Assembly (NCBI GenBank): GCA_963742725.1
Contig: CAVUMX010000001.1
Coordinates: forward strand, 868,001 to 932,000
Direction of reading: 5' to 3'
Source of the DNA: CAVVAL01 sp963742725
Lineage (GTDB): Bacteria > Actinomycetota > Actinomycetes > Mycobacteriales > Cryptosporangiaceae
DNA: 64,000 nt
Below are positions 17,207-24,876 of the stretch, piece after piece. A model generated the notes under the pieces. It was not told the DNA's origin. It searched no databases and was given only the letters and a program-made list of their open reading frames with translations. Position 1 is the first letter of the stretch; each line of letters starts with the position of its first letter. Both the position numbers and the translations under genes were made by a program.

Positions 17207-17995
17207 CTAGGGGGAATGTTCCACGCACGGCGGCGCGGGACCGCGCACGACCTGCGTGCCGAGGCCGATCATGACGATCGGACCTGTTTCGTCGCTCGTC
17301 CTGCCCGGACGCATGCGCACGAGGAGCAACGTGGTGTCGGGGGCCTGCCGGGGAATGACGAACACTCCCGTGGCCAGTCGCTCGGCATCGTCATCAATCC
17401 TGTGCACGGTTTCGAGTCTGCCTAGTCGGCTCCCTATCCGGTGGGCCGGGCAGCTCCCGGCTGGTCCAGGCTTGATCACCTTCGCCCGCGCACCCGCGTC
17501 CCGGAGTGCGCGGTTGATGTCGTCGACGTTGTCATCGTTCAGCTCGCGTTCGGCGGCTGAGAGCCGGTCGAACAGGCCGACGCCGTTGACCTGGCGGGCG
17601 GCGTCGATCTGGTCCTCGATCCGGGCGATGTCGTCCCCGTCGAGGAGCCGCCGGCCGGCTACCTTGCCGACCACGCGCAGGTCGGACGCCCGTGTCCGGT
17701 GCGACCGGCGGTGCACGTTGTGCGCGATGCCGTAGAGCCACGCGATGGGCCGACCGCGGCGCGGATCGTAGGAGCCCGCCGAGGTGATCGCGCTCATGAA
17801 CGTGTCGGCGACCAGGTCGGCGACGTCATGAGGGTCGCCGACGCGGCTGGTGAAGTACCGCATCAACGCTTCGTAGCGAGCCCGGTAGAACGCTTCGAGC
17901 GCTCCCCGATCCTGGCCGATACGGCGGGTGAGTTCAGGATCGAACTCGGCCGCCTGCTGGAGTACGTGGGTGTCCGTCACACCCCTTCTTGCCAC
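17207..17995 (-). CDS. ECF sigma factor remnant: region 2 intact, region 4 missing, fused to an unrelated C-terminus
   Basis: The first ~125 residues are a typical ECF sigma region 2: AFYRARYEALMRYFTSRVGDPHDVADLVADTF followed by RPIAWLYGIAHNVHRRSHR. A linker leads to GLFDRLSAAEREL, where region 4 (the HTH that binds the -35 box) normally begins. Instead the chain continues NDDNVDDINRALRDAGARAKVIKPG and then a tail with no HTH (residues ~170-262). That tail resembles the C-terminus of small secreted or regulatory proteins often encoded beside such sigma factors. The simplest reading is an in-frame deletion joining a sigma gene to its downstream neighbour. It is unlikely to act as a normal sigma factor. 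The GTG start at 17995 has no clear ribosome site. The oxidoreductase gene lies 32 nt upstream. Confidence 0.7.
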   Translation of the reverse strand: MARRGVTDTHVLQQAAEFDPELTRRIGQDRGALEAFYRARYEALMRYFTSRVGDPHDVADLVADTFMSAITSAGSYDPRRGRPIAWLYGIAHNVHRRSHRTRASDLRVVGKVAGRRLLDGDDIARIEDQIDAARQVNGVGLFDRLSAAERELNDDNVDDINRALRDAGARAKVIKPGPAGSCPAHRIGSRLGRLETVHRIDDDAERLATGVFVIPRQAPDTTLLLVRMRPGRTSDETGPIVMIGLGTQVVRGPAPPCVEHSP

Positions 17996-18027
17996 CTGGC
18001 CATCGTCGCGTTACGCCGCAACGACGT

Positions 18028-19014
18028 TCAGGGGACGAGGACGACCTTGCCGACGTTGCGGCGCTCGGCGAGGTACCGGTGCGCCTCTGCGGCCTTGTCG
18101 AACGGGAACGCGGCGGCGACCACCGGGTCGATCGTGCCGTCGTCCAGCAGCTCGCGCAGCGCGCCGGTGAACGGGGCGAGCGTGCCGTAGGAGTCCCACA
18201 GCGCCAGCATGTTCAGCCCGATCACGGACTTGGAGATCGACATCTGGCTGATCAGGTTGAATCGGGGCATCCGCAGCGCCGCCTTGGCCGCCGCGAGCAG
18301 GTTCCGCTTCTCCCCTGACATGACCGCCGACGCCCCGAACACCACAAGCCGCCCGCCCGGACGCAGCGCGTCGTAGCCGTGCCGGAAGCTGGCGCCGCCG
18401 ATCGCGTCGAGGACGATGTCCATCGGCGGCAGGTCCCAGTCGCCGTAGTTCAGGGCGTGGTCGACGCCGAACCCCCGGATGGCGTCGTGCTTGCCGGGCG
18501 ACGCCGTGCCGTACACCTCGGCGCCGTACCGCTTCGCGAGCTGGGTGGCCGCGATGCCGACCCCGCCGGCGGCGGCGTGGATGAGCACCCGCTCGCCGGG
18601 CTGGATCGACCCGAAGCGGACGAGCGCCGCCCACGCGGTGACGTAGTTGACCGGGACCGCGGCGCCCTGCTCGAACGTGAGCCGGTCCGGCAGCGGGATC
18701 GCGTTGGCGGCCTCCACCACGATCTCGGACGCGTACCCGCCGAACCGCGTCCCGGCCATGACCCGGTCGCCGACCGCGTACCCGTCGACGCCCTCGCCGA
18801 CCTCGGTGACCACGCCCGCGACCTCGTACCCGACGACCGACGGCGGTTTAGGGGCATCCGGGTACATACCGACCCGGGCCATAAGGTCGGCGAAGTTGAT
18901 GCCGACGGCCCGTACGTCGAGCCGTAACTGCCCCGGACCCACGACCGGATCCGGCTGCTCCTCCACTCGGAGGACGTCAGGGGAGCCGTGCCGACTGATG
19001 ATCACCGCGCGCAT
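18028..19014 (-). CDS. Zinc-independent quinone oxidoreductase (MDR superfamily)
   Basis: This 328-residue enzyme starts at ATG 19014. It has the GroES-like N-terminal domain (MRAVIISRHGSPDVLRVEEQPDP, VGINFADLMARVGMYP) and a Rossmann domain with AAAGGVGIAATQLAKRYGAEVYGT. The catalytic-zinc cysteine and histidine ligands of classical alcohol dehydrogenases are absent, as in NADPH:quinone oxidoreductases and synaptic-vesicle VAT-1 homologues. The RFGSIQPGERVLIHAAAGG segment is typical. It probably reduces quinones or enones in the cytoplasm with NADPH. No ribosome site precedes the ATG, but TACGGT sits 6 nt upstream, so a leaderless transcript is likely. It is divergent from the DinB-like gene, with 52 bp between the starts. 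Confidence 0.88.
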   Translation of the reverse strand: MRAVIISRHGSPDVLRVEEQPDPVVGPGQLRLDVRAVGINFADLMARVGMYPDAPKPPSVVGYEVAGVVTEVGEGVDGYAVGDRVMAGTRFGGYASEIVVEAANAIPLPDRLTFEQGAAVPVNYVTAWAALVRFGSIQPGERVLIHAAAGGVGIAATQLAKRYGAEVYGTASPGKHDAIRGFGVDHALNYGDWDLPPMDIVLDAIGGASFRHGYDALRPGGRLVVFGASAVMSGEKRNLLAAAKAALRMPRFNLISQMSISKSVIGLNMLALWDSYGTLAPFTGALRELLDDGTIDPVVAAAFPFDKAAEAHRYLAERRNVGKVVLVP

Positions 19015-19020
19015 TCCGGC

Positions 19021-19026
19021 ACCGTA
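19021..19026 (-). promoter_or_regulatory. -10 element of a likely leaderless promoter (quinone oxidoreductase)
   Basis: TACGGT on the minus strand lies 6 nt before the ATG at 19014 and there is no purine-rich ribosome site, which fits a leaderless TANNNT promoter. Confidence 0.4.
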
Positions 19027-19066
19027 CCGGGTTCCCCACGGGCGGTTACGGGGGGATGCTGACGGC

Positions 19067-19651
19067 ATGGACACCGTCGACCTGTACCACCGCACCACCG
19101 CCGAGTGGACCGACCGTGTGCGCCACATCGGCGACGACCAGTGGAACGCCCCCACGCCCTGCGAGGACTGGGACGTCCGGGCGCTCGTCAACCATGTCGT
19201 GGGCGAGCAGCTGTGGCTCCCGCCGCTGATGTCGGGCGTCACGATCGACGAGGTGGGCGACCGCTTCGACGGCGACCTGCTCGGCGACGACCCGTCCGCC
19301 GTGACCGAACCGGCCGCGGCGCAGGCGGACGCCGCCGTGCCCGCCGCGGTGCAGGAGCAGCGGACCGTACAGCTCTCCTTCGGCGAGACACCGGCCGACG
19401 AGTACGCCCGCCAGGTGGCCGCCGACCTGCTCATCCACGCCTGGGACCTCGCCGTCGCGACAGGCGGCGACCGGCGGCTCGACCCTGAGGCGGTGGCGAC
19501 CGTCGCCGAGTGGTTCACCGGCAACGAGGAGATGTACCGCGCCGGCGGGGCGATCGCGGACCGCGTCGAGGTCACCGACGACGATCCGCAATCGACCCTG
19601 CTGGGGGCGTTCGGCCGCGACCCGGACTACCAGCCGAAGCCGGCGTCGTAG
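19067..19651 (+). CDS. TIGR03086-like, maleylpyruvate isomerase N-terminal/DinB-type metal-binding protein
   Basis: This 194-residue cytoplasmic protein starts at ATG 19067 (GGGGGG upstream). It shows the DinB_2/MDMPI four-helix pattern: PTPCEDWDVRALVNHVVGEQLW carries the first metal-binding His, and DLLIHAWDLAVATGGDRRLDPE carries the second. Members use bacillithiol or mycothiol as cosubstrate or act as metal-dependent transferases of unknown substrate. In an actinobacterium a mycothiol link is plausible but not shown. The 3' end overlaps the convergent SGNH hydrolase gene by 25 bp, so transcripts from the two genes run into each other. Confidence 0.85.
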   Translation: MDTVDLYHRTTAEWTDRVRHIGDDQWNAPTPCEDWDVRALVNHVVGEQLWLPPLMSGVTIDEVGDRFDGDLLGDDPSAVTEPAAAQADAAVPAAVQEQRTVQLSFGETPADEYARQVAADLLIHAWDLAVATGGDRRLDPEAVATVAEWFTGNEEMYRAGGAIADRVEVTDDDPQSTLLGAFGRDPDYQPKPAS

Positions 19652-20454
19652 GAGATCTGGGCGAGTACCCGCTGCCCCGCCGCGTTGGGGTGGAAGTAGT
19701 CCCAGCCGCTGACCTGGCTCAGCGCGAACGGGTAGTTGAACGCCGTGTTGCCGTCGAAGCGGCAGTTCGGCCCGTACGCGGCACACGCGGCTGCCCACTG
19801 CTGGTTGTACTCGACGACGCGCTGGCGGACCCGATCCCGGCGCGCGACGTCCGCGGCCGCCGTCGACGTCGGGTTGGCGAGCATCGCCTTGCAGATGCCG
19901 AACGCCGACCATGCCGCCCGCGCCGACCCGCTGTCCTTGCCGACGAACCAGAGCCGTTTGACGTCCGGGACGCTGACGATGAACACCTTGGCGGCGGGCA
20001 GTCCGGACTTGAGCGTCGCCAGGCCGGCGTCCACTCGGCCCCGGAACGTGGCGACGGGCGTCATGGCGGCCTCGCTGGACGCGCACGCGTCGTTGGCGCC
20101 CAGCAGGATCGTCACGTACGCGGCCTGCTGGTTGACTGCGGCCTGGGCCTGGCCGGGTAACGCGTCGATCTTGGCGCCCGACCGCGCGACGTTGTGGTTG
20201 CGGCCGTTGATCGCGCTGTTCTTGGCGCGGATCCGCAGGTAGTGGCTCGTGACGCCGGTGTCGGTGCCGGTACTCCAGTTGCGGGACACGCAGTCCACGT
20301 ACCAGCCGCAGGCGTTGAATCCGCGGGTGATCGAGTCGCCGAGCGCGGCCATGGAGCCGGGTGGCGGTCCGGGGTCGGCGGTGGCGGGTGCGCTGAACAG
20401 CAGGGCGACGAGGGTCGTCGCGGCGGCGAGGGGGAGGAGACGTCTTCTGGACAT
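19627..20454 (-). CDS. Secreted SGNH/GDSL hydrolase
   Basis: This 275-residue protein starts at ATG 20454, 6-7 nt behind GGAGG. A signal peptide (MSRRRLLPLAAATTLVALLFSAPATA) precedes the four SGNH blocks: GDSITRG (catalytic Ser), a Gly in VARSG, GAND (Asn) and the C-terminal DYFHPN (Asp and His). It belongs to the secreted lipase or esterase branch common in actinobacteria; the natural ester (lipid, acetylated sugar or peptidoglycan) is unknown. The leader contains the inverted repeat GGTTAC-N6-GTAACC (20501-20518) and an outer complementary pair 20464-20470/20518-20524 that touches the ribosome site. The 3' end overlaps the convergent gene by 25 bp. Confidence 0.9.
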   Translation of the reverse strand: MSRRRLLPLAAATTLVALLFSAPATADPGPPPGSMAALGDSITRGFNACGWYVDCVSRNWSTGTDTGVTSHYLRIRAKNSAINGRNHNVARSGAKIDALPGQAQAAVNQQAAYVTILLGANDACASSEAAMTPVATFRGRVDAGLATLKSGLPAAKVFIVSVPDVKRLWFVGKDSGSARAAWSAFGICKAMLANPTSTAAADVARRDRVRQRVVEYNQQWAAACAAYGPNCRFDGNTAFNYPFALSQVSGWDYFHPNAAGQRVLAQISYDAGFGW

Positions 20455-20500
20455 GGAACACCTCCGCAGGCGCAAAGGAACCGCCGGGCGGTGACCCGAC

Positions 20501-20518
20501 GGTTACTCAACGGTAACC
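20501..20518. promoter_or_regulatory. Inverted repeat GGTTAC-N6-GTAACC upstream of the SGNH hydrolase
   Basis: Perfect 6-bp arms are spaced by 6 nt, about 50 nt before the start codon. The layout resembles TetR-family operators of the TTACYNNNNRGTAA type found before lipid-metabolism genes, or it may be one hairpin of a structured leader. The assignment is inference only. Confidence 0.4.
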
Positions 20519-20588
20519 CTGCGGAAATATGCGTAACAAGTCCCAGTATTTAGTCATCTGTCCCACAGGCCCCACGCGCACCACAAAG

Positions 20589-20613
20589 CCGGGGCCCGCA
20601 CGGGACCCCGGCC
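20589..20613 (-). terminator. Hairpin terminator after the DUF4142 gene
   Basis: GCCGGGGCCC (20589-20598) pairs with GGGACCCCGGC (20603-20613) with one bulged A and a GCAC loop. It lies 15 nt downstream of the DUF4142 stop on the minus strand. Confidence 0.7.
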
Positions 20614-20627
20614 TCGCGCGGGAGGTG

Positions 20628-21731
20628 TTACGCCTTGCGGCGGTGGTGCAACTGCCGGTAGGCGATCGCGCTGATCACACCGGCGATCGCGATGAAGATG
20701 ACGATGATCGAGTTGTCCAGGCCGCCGTCCCGGTCGGCGCGCGACGGTGACGCGGCCGGCTGGAAGTTCTGCGTCTGCTCGTCCGTGAACGGCTGCCCGA
20801 ACTGGTTCGTGCCAGGCGGGTTGGCGTTGTTGTTGTTGGCGTTCGAGCCGTTGTTGCCCGCCGCCGGGTCCGGCGGCACCTTGGTCCCGCTGCCCGGCTG
20901 GACGGCGGTCCCGGGGTTCTTCGCGTCCGGCAGCTCGGAGAAGTTCACCATGCCGGTGCCTTCGAGGATCGTCATGTGCTTCAGGACGGCCGCGTTGGTC
21001 GTCTGCGCGAGCTGCCGGACCATGCCGTTCTTCGTGCCCGCCCGGATGTCGGCGACCACCGCGAACACCTTGCCGTGCGCCGCGCGGAGCCGGTCGGCGA
21101 ACAGCTTGTCGTACTCCTCGCCCTCGACCTTGCCCAGCTCGTCCATCCAGCCCTGCTGCTGCGTGCTCGGGCCGTCGGGCAGCTCGTGCCCGAGCAGCTG
21201 GGCGACCGCGATCACCTTCTGGTCGAGCTGGGCGTGGTCCGCCACGAGCTGGAGGCCCACGTCCTTGACCTTCTGGCTGCCGGCCCGCTCCTGCGCCTGA
21301 CGGCCCGTCGGACCCTCCCAGGCGCCGGCCTGCCGGACCTTGTCCATGAAGTCCCGGTCGGCCGCCGTCAGCGGGCCGTACTTGGTCTCCGTGACGCCCC
21401 CCGCCTTGGGCGGGTCGTTCTTGGGCGGAGCCGACTCGCCGGTACCGGGGGTGGCGTTGGCGACCGGCGCGACGATGTTGCCGCCACTCACGGGCGTCGT
21501 CACGCCGTCCGTCGCGCGGGGCGTGCTCGCGTCGGCCTGCTTGGTGTCCGAGCCGAAGCCGACCATGGACACCGCCACGATGGCGCCGGCTGCCAGGAAT
21601 GCCGCGACCGGCACCAGCGTGCCCCAGCGGCGACGCGGCGCGCTGCCATGACGACTCTGCCGCGAACCGCCGTACTCACCGTGTGCTGGCCGGTGCTGCC
21701 CGGCGCGAGACGACCGGTGTTGAGCACGCAT
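20628..21731 (-). CDS. DUF4142 protein with N-terminal and C-terminal membrane segments
   Basis: This 367-residue protein starts at ATG 21731 behind GGAAGGAAG. A basic, Arg-rich cytoplasmic tail precedes one membrane helix (TLVPVAAFLAAGAIVAVSMVGF). A Pro/Thr linker leads to the DUF4142 four-helix ferritin-like domain (about 120-265), beginning GPLTAADRDFMDKVRQAGAWEG with LVADHAQLDQKV and ending TNAAVLKHMTILEGTG. After an Asn/Gly-rich spacer a second membrane helix (SIIVIFIAIAGVISAIAYRQL) and an Arg/Lys anchor end the protein. DUF4142 proteins are exported and often lie near stress sigma factors; their biochemical role is unknown. It is divergent from the ECF sigma gene and may be part of the same envelope-stress regulon. 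Confidence 0.88.
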   Translation of the reverse strand: MRAQHRSSRAGQHRPAHGEYGGSRQSRHGSAPRRRWGTLVPVAAFLAAGAIVAVSMVGFGSDTKQADASTPRATDGVTTPVSGGNIVAPVANATPGTGESAPPKNDPPKAGGVTETKYGPLTAADRDFMDKVRQAGAWEGPTGRQAQERAGSQKVKDVGLQLVADHAQLDQKVIAVAQLLGHELPDGPSTQQQGWMDELGKVEGEEYDKLFADRLRAAHGKVFAVVADIRAGTKNGMVRQLAQTTNAAVLKHMTILEGTGMVNFSELPDAKNPGTAVQPGSGTKVPPDPAAGNNGSNANNNNANPPGTNQFGQPFTDEQTQNFQPAASPSRADRDGGLDNSIIVIFIAIAGVISAIAYRQLHHRRKA

Positions 21732-22119
21732 GACAACTTCCTTCCGATGGGGCGACGTTCCACCGGGGGTACGCGAGGTGACCGACCCCGGTTCAACCCG
21801 CAGAAGGCCCCGAAAGAAACTCGCCGCCCGTTGATCCGGATCGGCGAGGTGCCCGTACTCCCAGTCGAGCAGCGCCTGGCGCTGTACCCGACCGCACAGC
21901 ACGATGACGAACCCACGGAGGTAACACGGTGGATATCCGGCCCGATCGCCTCGCGGCGATCTAGAGATGAGCACCGTGGCCCTCGGCGTTCATGGAGGTC
22001 TGGCAGGCAATGGACGACCCGCCCTGTCTGTCGCGCGTTCCTCGGGACGGCGCGGCGGAGTTGCCCAGCAACAGGGGCCGGCTGTCGACCGCTCTGCACG
22101 GTCCGGCAATGATGAGCCC
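21732..22119. other. Intergenic region between DUF4142 and the ECF sigma gene
   Basis: No confident gene is seen in these 388 bp. There is a 7-bp hairpin (GATCGCC-TCGC-GGCGATC, 21944-21961). The sigma frame stays open from an ATG at 21967, so a longer sigma protein with a 51-residue basic extension cannot be excluded, but no good ribosome site or conserved sequence supports it. Promoters for both divergent genes must lie here; none is obvious. Confidence 0.4.
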
Positions 22120-22686
22120 GTGACACGTAGGCAGATCCCCCGTCGTGGCAGGCACGAACTGCCCGAGACCCCCGGCGTCGACGAGGAGCAGTTACTCCGG
22201 TCGATGTACGAGGAGCACGCACGGCCGCTACTGGTCTTCGTGCTCCGGCTCACCGGTGGCGACCGGCAGCGCGCCGAGGATGTCGTCCAGGAGACCCTGC
22301 TCCGTGCCTGGAAGAACGCGCACAAGCTCGGCGCGAACGGCGCCGCCTCGCTGCGCCCATGGCTGGTGACGGTCGCGCGCCGTATCGTGATCGACGATCA
22401 CCGCAGCCGCAGCGTCCGGCCGTGGGAAACGGACGACGGCCCCCTGGAGAACATTCCCTCCGCCGATGAGATGGATCGGGTGCTCCAGCTCATGACCATC
22501 ACCGACGCGCTCCGCACGCTCAGCCCCGCCCACCGCGAGGCTGTCGTCGAGACATATTTCCGAGGTCGCACCGTCCAGGAAGCCGCCGAGACCCTCGGGC
22601 TTCCGGTCGGTACCGTCAAATCACGGGTTTACTACGCATTGCGCGCACTGCGCACCGCATTGGAAGAGCGGGGGGTGACGGCATGA
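22120..22686 (+). CDS. ECF RNA polymerase sigma factor, SigL-like
   Basis: From GTG 22120 the protein has 188 residues. Region 2 is clear (LLRSMYEEHARPLLVFVLRL, AEDVVQETLLRAWKNA), as is region 4 (LRTLSPAHREAVVETYFRGRTVQEAAETLGLPVGTVKSRVYYALRAL) with its HTH. The DDHRSRSVRPWETD linker is like that of SigL/SigK-type ECF factors whose partner is a membrane zinc anti-sigma factor. The next gene overlaps by ATGA and encodes exactly such an anti-sigma protein. When released it would direct RNA polymerase to envelope-stress or secreted-protein genes. Start choice is uncertain because the frame is open to 21967 and neither start has a strong ribosome site. Confidence 0.9.
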   Translation: MTRRQIPRRGRHELPETPGVDEEQLLRSMYEEHARPLLVFVLRLTGGDRQRAEDVVQETLLRAWKNAHKLGANGAASLRPWLVTVARRIVIDDHRSRSVRPWETDDGPLENIPSADEMDRVLQLMTITDALRTLSPAHREAVVETYFRGRTVQEAAETLGLPVGTVKSRVYYALRALRTALEERGVTA

Positions 22687-23441
22687 CCGCCAACGTCGAT
22701 CACAGAGACGTCGCGGCCTATGCCCTGGGTGTCCTGGGTGACCGGGAGTCCGAGCTGTTCGAGATGCACCTCGCCGAGTGCGCGCAGTGCATGGACGAAC
22801 TCGAACAACTCACGATGGTCTCGACCCTGCTCTCCCACGTCGATGCCGAGAGCATCGTCGCCGCCGAGCAGTCCACCCAGGACGCACAGGTCCTCGACCG
22901 CATGCTGAACGTCGTGACGTTCGAACGCCGCAAGGCCCGTGCCCGGCGCGTGTTCGCCGTCGCGGCCGGCATCGTCGTCCTCGCCGGTGGCATCGCCGGC
23001 GGCGTCGCCGGTGGCGCGGCGCTCCAGGACGGCCAGAAGCCGTCCGTCGCGCTGCCCAGCAACCAGACGACGCCCTCGCAGTCCCCCAGCCCCGACACGG
23101 GCGGCAACATCGGCATCAACGGCGAGACGTTCGAGAGCACCAACCCCTCGAACAACGTCAAGGCCACGGTCGGACTCGAACCGAAGCTGTGGGGCACGCA
23201 GGTCTCGATGGAACTCGGCAACGTGCGCGGCCCGCTCAAGTGCCAGCTCGTCGCCGTGTCCAAGGGCGGCCAGACCGACACCGCCGCCACCTGGACCGTC
23301 ACCCCCGAGGGCTACGGCACGCCCGACCAGCCCGAACCGCTCCGCCTCGACGGTGGAACGGCCGTGCAGCGGACCGAGATCAGCTACTTCGAGGTCCGTA
23401 CGTCCGACGGCGCGACCCTGGTGCGGGTACCGGTCGCCTGA
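22683..23441 (+). CDS. Membrane-anchored zinc anti-sigma factor (RslA-like)
   Basis: This 252-residue protein overlaps the sigma gene by ATGA, so the pair is translationally coupled. The N-terminal ZAS domain has the Hx3Cx2C motif (His29, Cys33, Cys36 in MHLAECAQC) and binds the sigma factor in the cytoplasm. A single membrane helix (VFAVAAGIVVLAGGIAGGVAGG, about 90-112) follows. The external domain after a Gln/Pro/Ser linker has the beta-strand pattern of RskA/RslA-type anti-sigma C-termini (WGTQVSMELGNVRGPLKCQLVAVSKGG). Redox change at the zinc site or proteolysis of the outer domain would release the sigma factor. A strong terminator follows at 23454. Confidence 0.92.
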   Translation: MTANVDHRDVAAYALGVLGDRESELFEMHLAECAQCMDELEQLTMVSTLLSHVDAESIVAAEQSTQDAQVLDRMLNVVTFERRKARARRVFAVAAGIVVLAGGIAGGVAGGAALQDGQKPSVALPSNQTTPSQSPSPDTGGNIGINGETFESTNPSNNVKATVGLEPKLWGTQVSMELGNVRGPLKCQLVAVSKGGQTDTAATWTVTPEGYGTPDQPEPLRLDGGTAVQRTEISYFEVRTSDGATLVRVPVA

Positions 23442-23453
23442 CCCGAACGACAC

Positions 23454-23488
23454 GAAGGCCCCGGACGCTGGTTGCGTCCGGGGCCTTC
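23454..23488 (+). terminator. 15-bp hairpin terminator after the sigma/anti-sigma operon
   Basis: GAAGGCCCCGGACGC (23454-23468) pairs perfectly with GCGTCCGGGGCCTTC (23474-23488) around a 5-nt loop, 12 nt after the anti-sigma stop codon. Confidence 0.85.
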
Positions 23489-23534
23489 TCTTGTGCGGAC
23501 CGTGCCCACCGCGGTCCGCTCGCTCTGGTCTGGG

Positions 23535-24388
23535 CTAGCTGGGCGGGCCGGCGTCGGGGCCGTCCTGGTCGCCGCGCGGCCCCTGTTCCCCGCGCGGGCC
23601 CCGATCGCCCGGCCAGCTGCGGTCACCGTCGCCGGGGCCGCGGTCGCCGTGCCGGCCTCGGTCGCCGTCGCCCGGCCAGCCCCGGTCGCCCCGGTTCTCG
23701 GCGCGCTCGACGAACGGTCCGCCGTGGCGGTGCCCGTCGCCGAACGACGCCAGGGCCGCCAGACCGGCCACCGTCCCACCTCCCAGCACGGCGCCGATCA
23801 GCAGGGCCGCCACGAGTTGTAAGGGGCGGCTCCGTACCGCCTGCCGCGCATGCCACCGTCCTCCCGTTGGTCCGGCCGCCGCGGCGGCTCCTGCGCCGGC
23901 AACGCCCGGCGCCCCCCACGACGCCGCTGGCGCCGCTGCTTCCTGCGCCGCGCCCGGCGGCACCGCCCCGGCCGCCACGGCATCCGCCTGGCCTGCCGTG
24001 TCCGTCTGCGCGTCGCCTTGCCAGCTGCGGGCGCTCCTGCCTGCGCTGCCGCCTCCTGCGGGCTCGCTGCGGGCCCTGCCGCCGCCGGCTGACCCGTTGC
24101 GGGTCCGGCCGTCTGTGGGGCGGCCGTCTGTGGGGCAGCTGTCTGTGGGGCAGCCGTCTGTGGCGTGCCCTCGGCGGCGGCCGATGGGGCCGGCGCTGCG
24201 GCAGGGTCTGGCTGCGCCAGCGGGGCGGCTTGGGACGCGGCCGGTTGTTCCTGGGTGACCGGGTCCGGGGCCGGCGGGGCCGCTGGTTGCTGCTGGGTGA
24301 TGGCGTCCGGGGCCGGCTGCGCGCCGGCGTCCGGATCGCCCGGACCGGCTGCTGGCCGGCCCGTTCCTGCGCCTGGCTGGTCGGCCAT
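23535..24388 (-). CDS. Pro/Ala/Gln-rich single-pass membrane protein with charged Gly-rich tail, frame broken near 24015-24040
   Basis: The start is ATG 24388 behind GAGGAG. The first ~115 residues are Ala/Pro/Gln-rich with a four-fold PQTAA repeat (coded around 24100-24160). That frame then turns into Arg-rich nonsense. The third frame picks up sensible sequence (SWQGDAQTDTAGQADAVAAG), a membrane helix (LQLVAALLIGAVLGGGTVAGLAAL) and a collagen-like, low-complexity tail rich in Gly, Asp and Arg (GDRG, GDGDR, PGDRGPRG) to the stop at 23535. One small indel restores a ~285-residue protein with an intracellular Pro-rich domain and an extracellular charged tail. The function is unknown. Position beside the sigma/anti-sigma pair suggests an envelope role. 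The frameshift may be a sequencing error in repeat-rich DNA. Confidence 0.65.
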
Positions 24389-24876
24389 GAGCTGCTCCTC
24401 TCCGAGCGACGGGACCGGAATCGCCCGTCGACGTTCACTCCACGGTGCGCCGCGGACCTGTGAGGCAGCTCGGAGGAACCTAGGAATCGCCTAAGAGCCG
24501 GCCGCCGCCGGGCCGGCCGCCTGGACCCCGCCGCCGGCCGACCACGCGGAGCGAGACGGCCAGCGGGCGGCGGGGATAGCCGTGGGACCCAAAACGCGGG
24601 GCCGGCGGGCCAGCGCGGTCAGGCCGCGCGGCGGGCCGGGCTGGAGGCGCGGGCTGGAGGGGCGGTCGGGCGGGCCGGGCTGGAGGAGCGGTCGGGCGGC
24701 GGGGCGGCCAGGGGCCTGCCGGCGGGGTGGCGGGGTGGCGGCGCGGTCAGGCCGCGCGGCGGGCCGGGCTGGAAGGGCGGTCGGGTGGCGGGGTGCGGCG
24801 CGATGCGCGCGCGGCCCCCCGGACACGGCGAAGCCGGCCGTGCCCCGGAGGGCACGGCCGGCCTGACCGGGATGGA
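24389..24876. repeat. GC-rich intergenic region with a perfect 33-bp direct repeat
   Basis: The same 33-bp sequence, beginning GCGCGGTCAGGCCGCGCGGC, occurs at 24613-24645 and 24741-24773. Its inner part CGGGCCGGGCTGGA also occurs once between them (around 24670), followed each time by GCGGTCGGG-like sequence. No gene is supported in this 488-bp stretch: open frames through it are repetitive Pro/Arg or Gly/Arg shadows. The lipoprotein terminator (24833-24862) lies at one end and the promoter of the Pro/Ala-rich gene must lie at the other. Confidence 0.6.
24833..24862 (-). terminator. 13-bp hairpin terminator after the lipoprotein gene
   Basis: GCCGGCCGTGCCC (24833-24845) and GGGCACGGCCGGC (24850-24862) form a perfect stem with a 4-nt loop, 14 nt downstream of the lipoprotein stop. 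Confidence 0.85.

Noticed and set aside
17207..17700. A frameshift as the reason for the missing sigma region 4
   Set aside because: The other two frames downstream of RLSAAEREL do not encode an HTH, so a deletion/fusion explains the gene better than an indel.
23798..24040. Arg-rich continuation of the frame starting at 24388 as the true C-terminus
   Set aside because: The sequence (RRRTRQARRM and similar) is typical of an out-of-frame GC-rich reading, whereas another frame encodes a proper membrane helix and tail.
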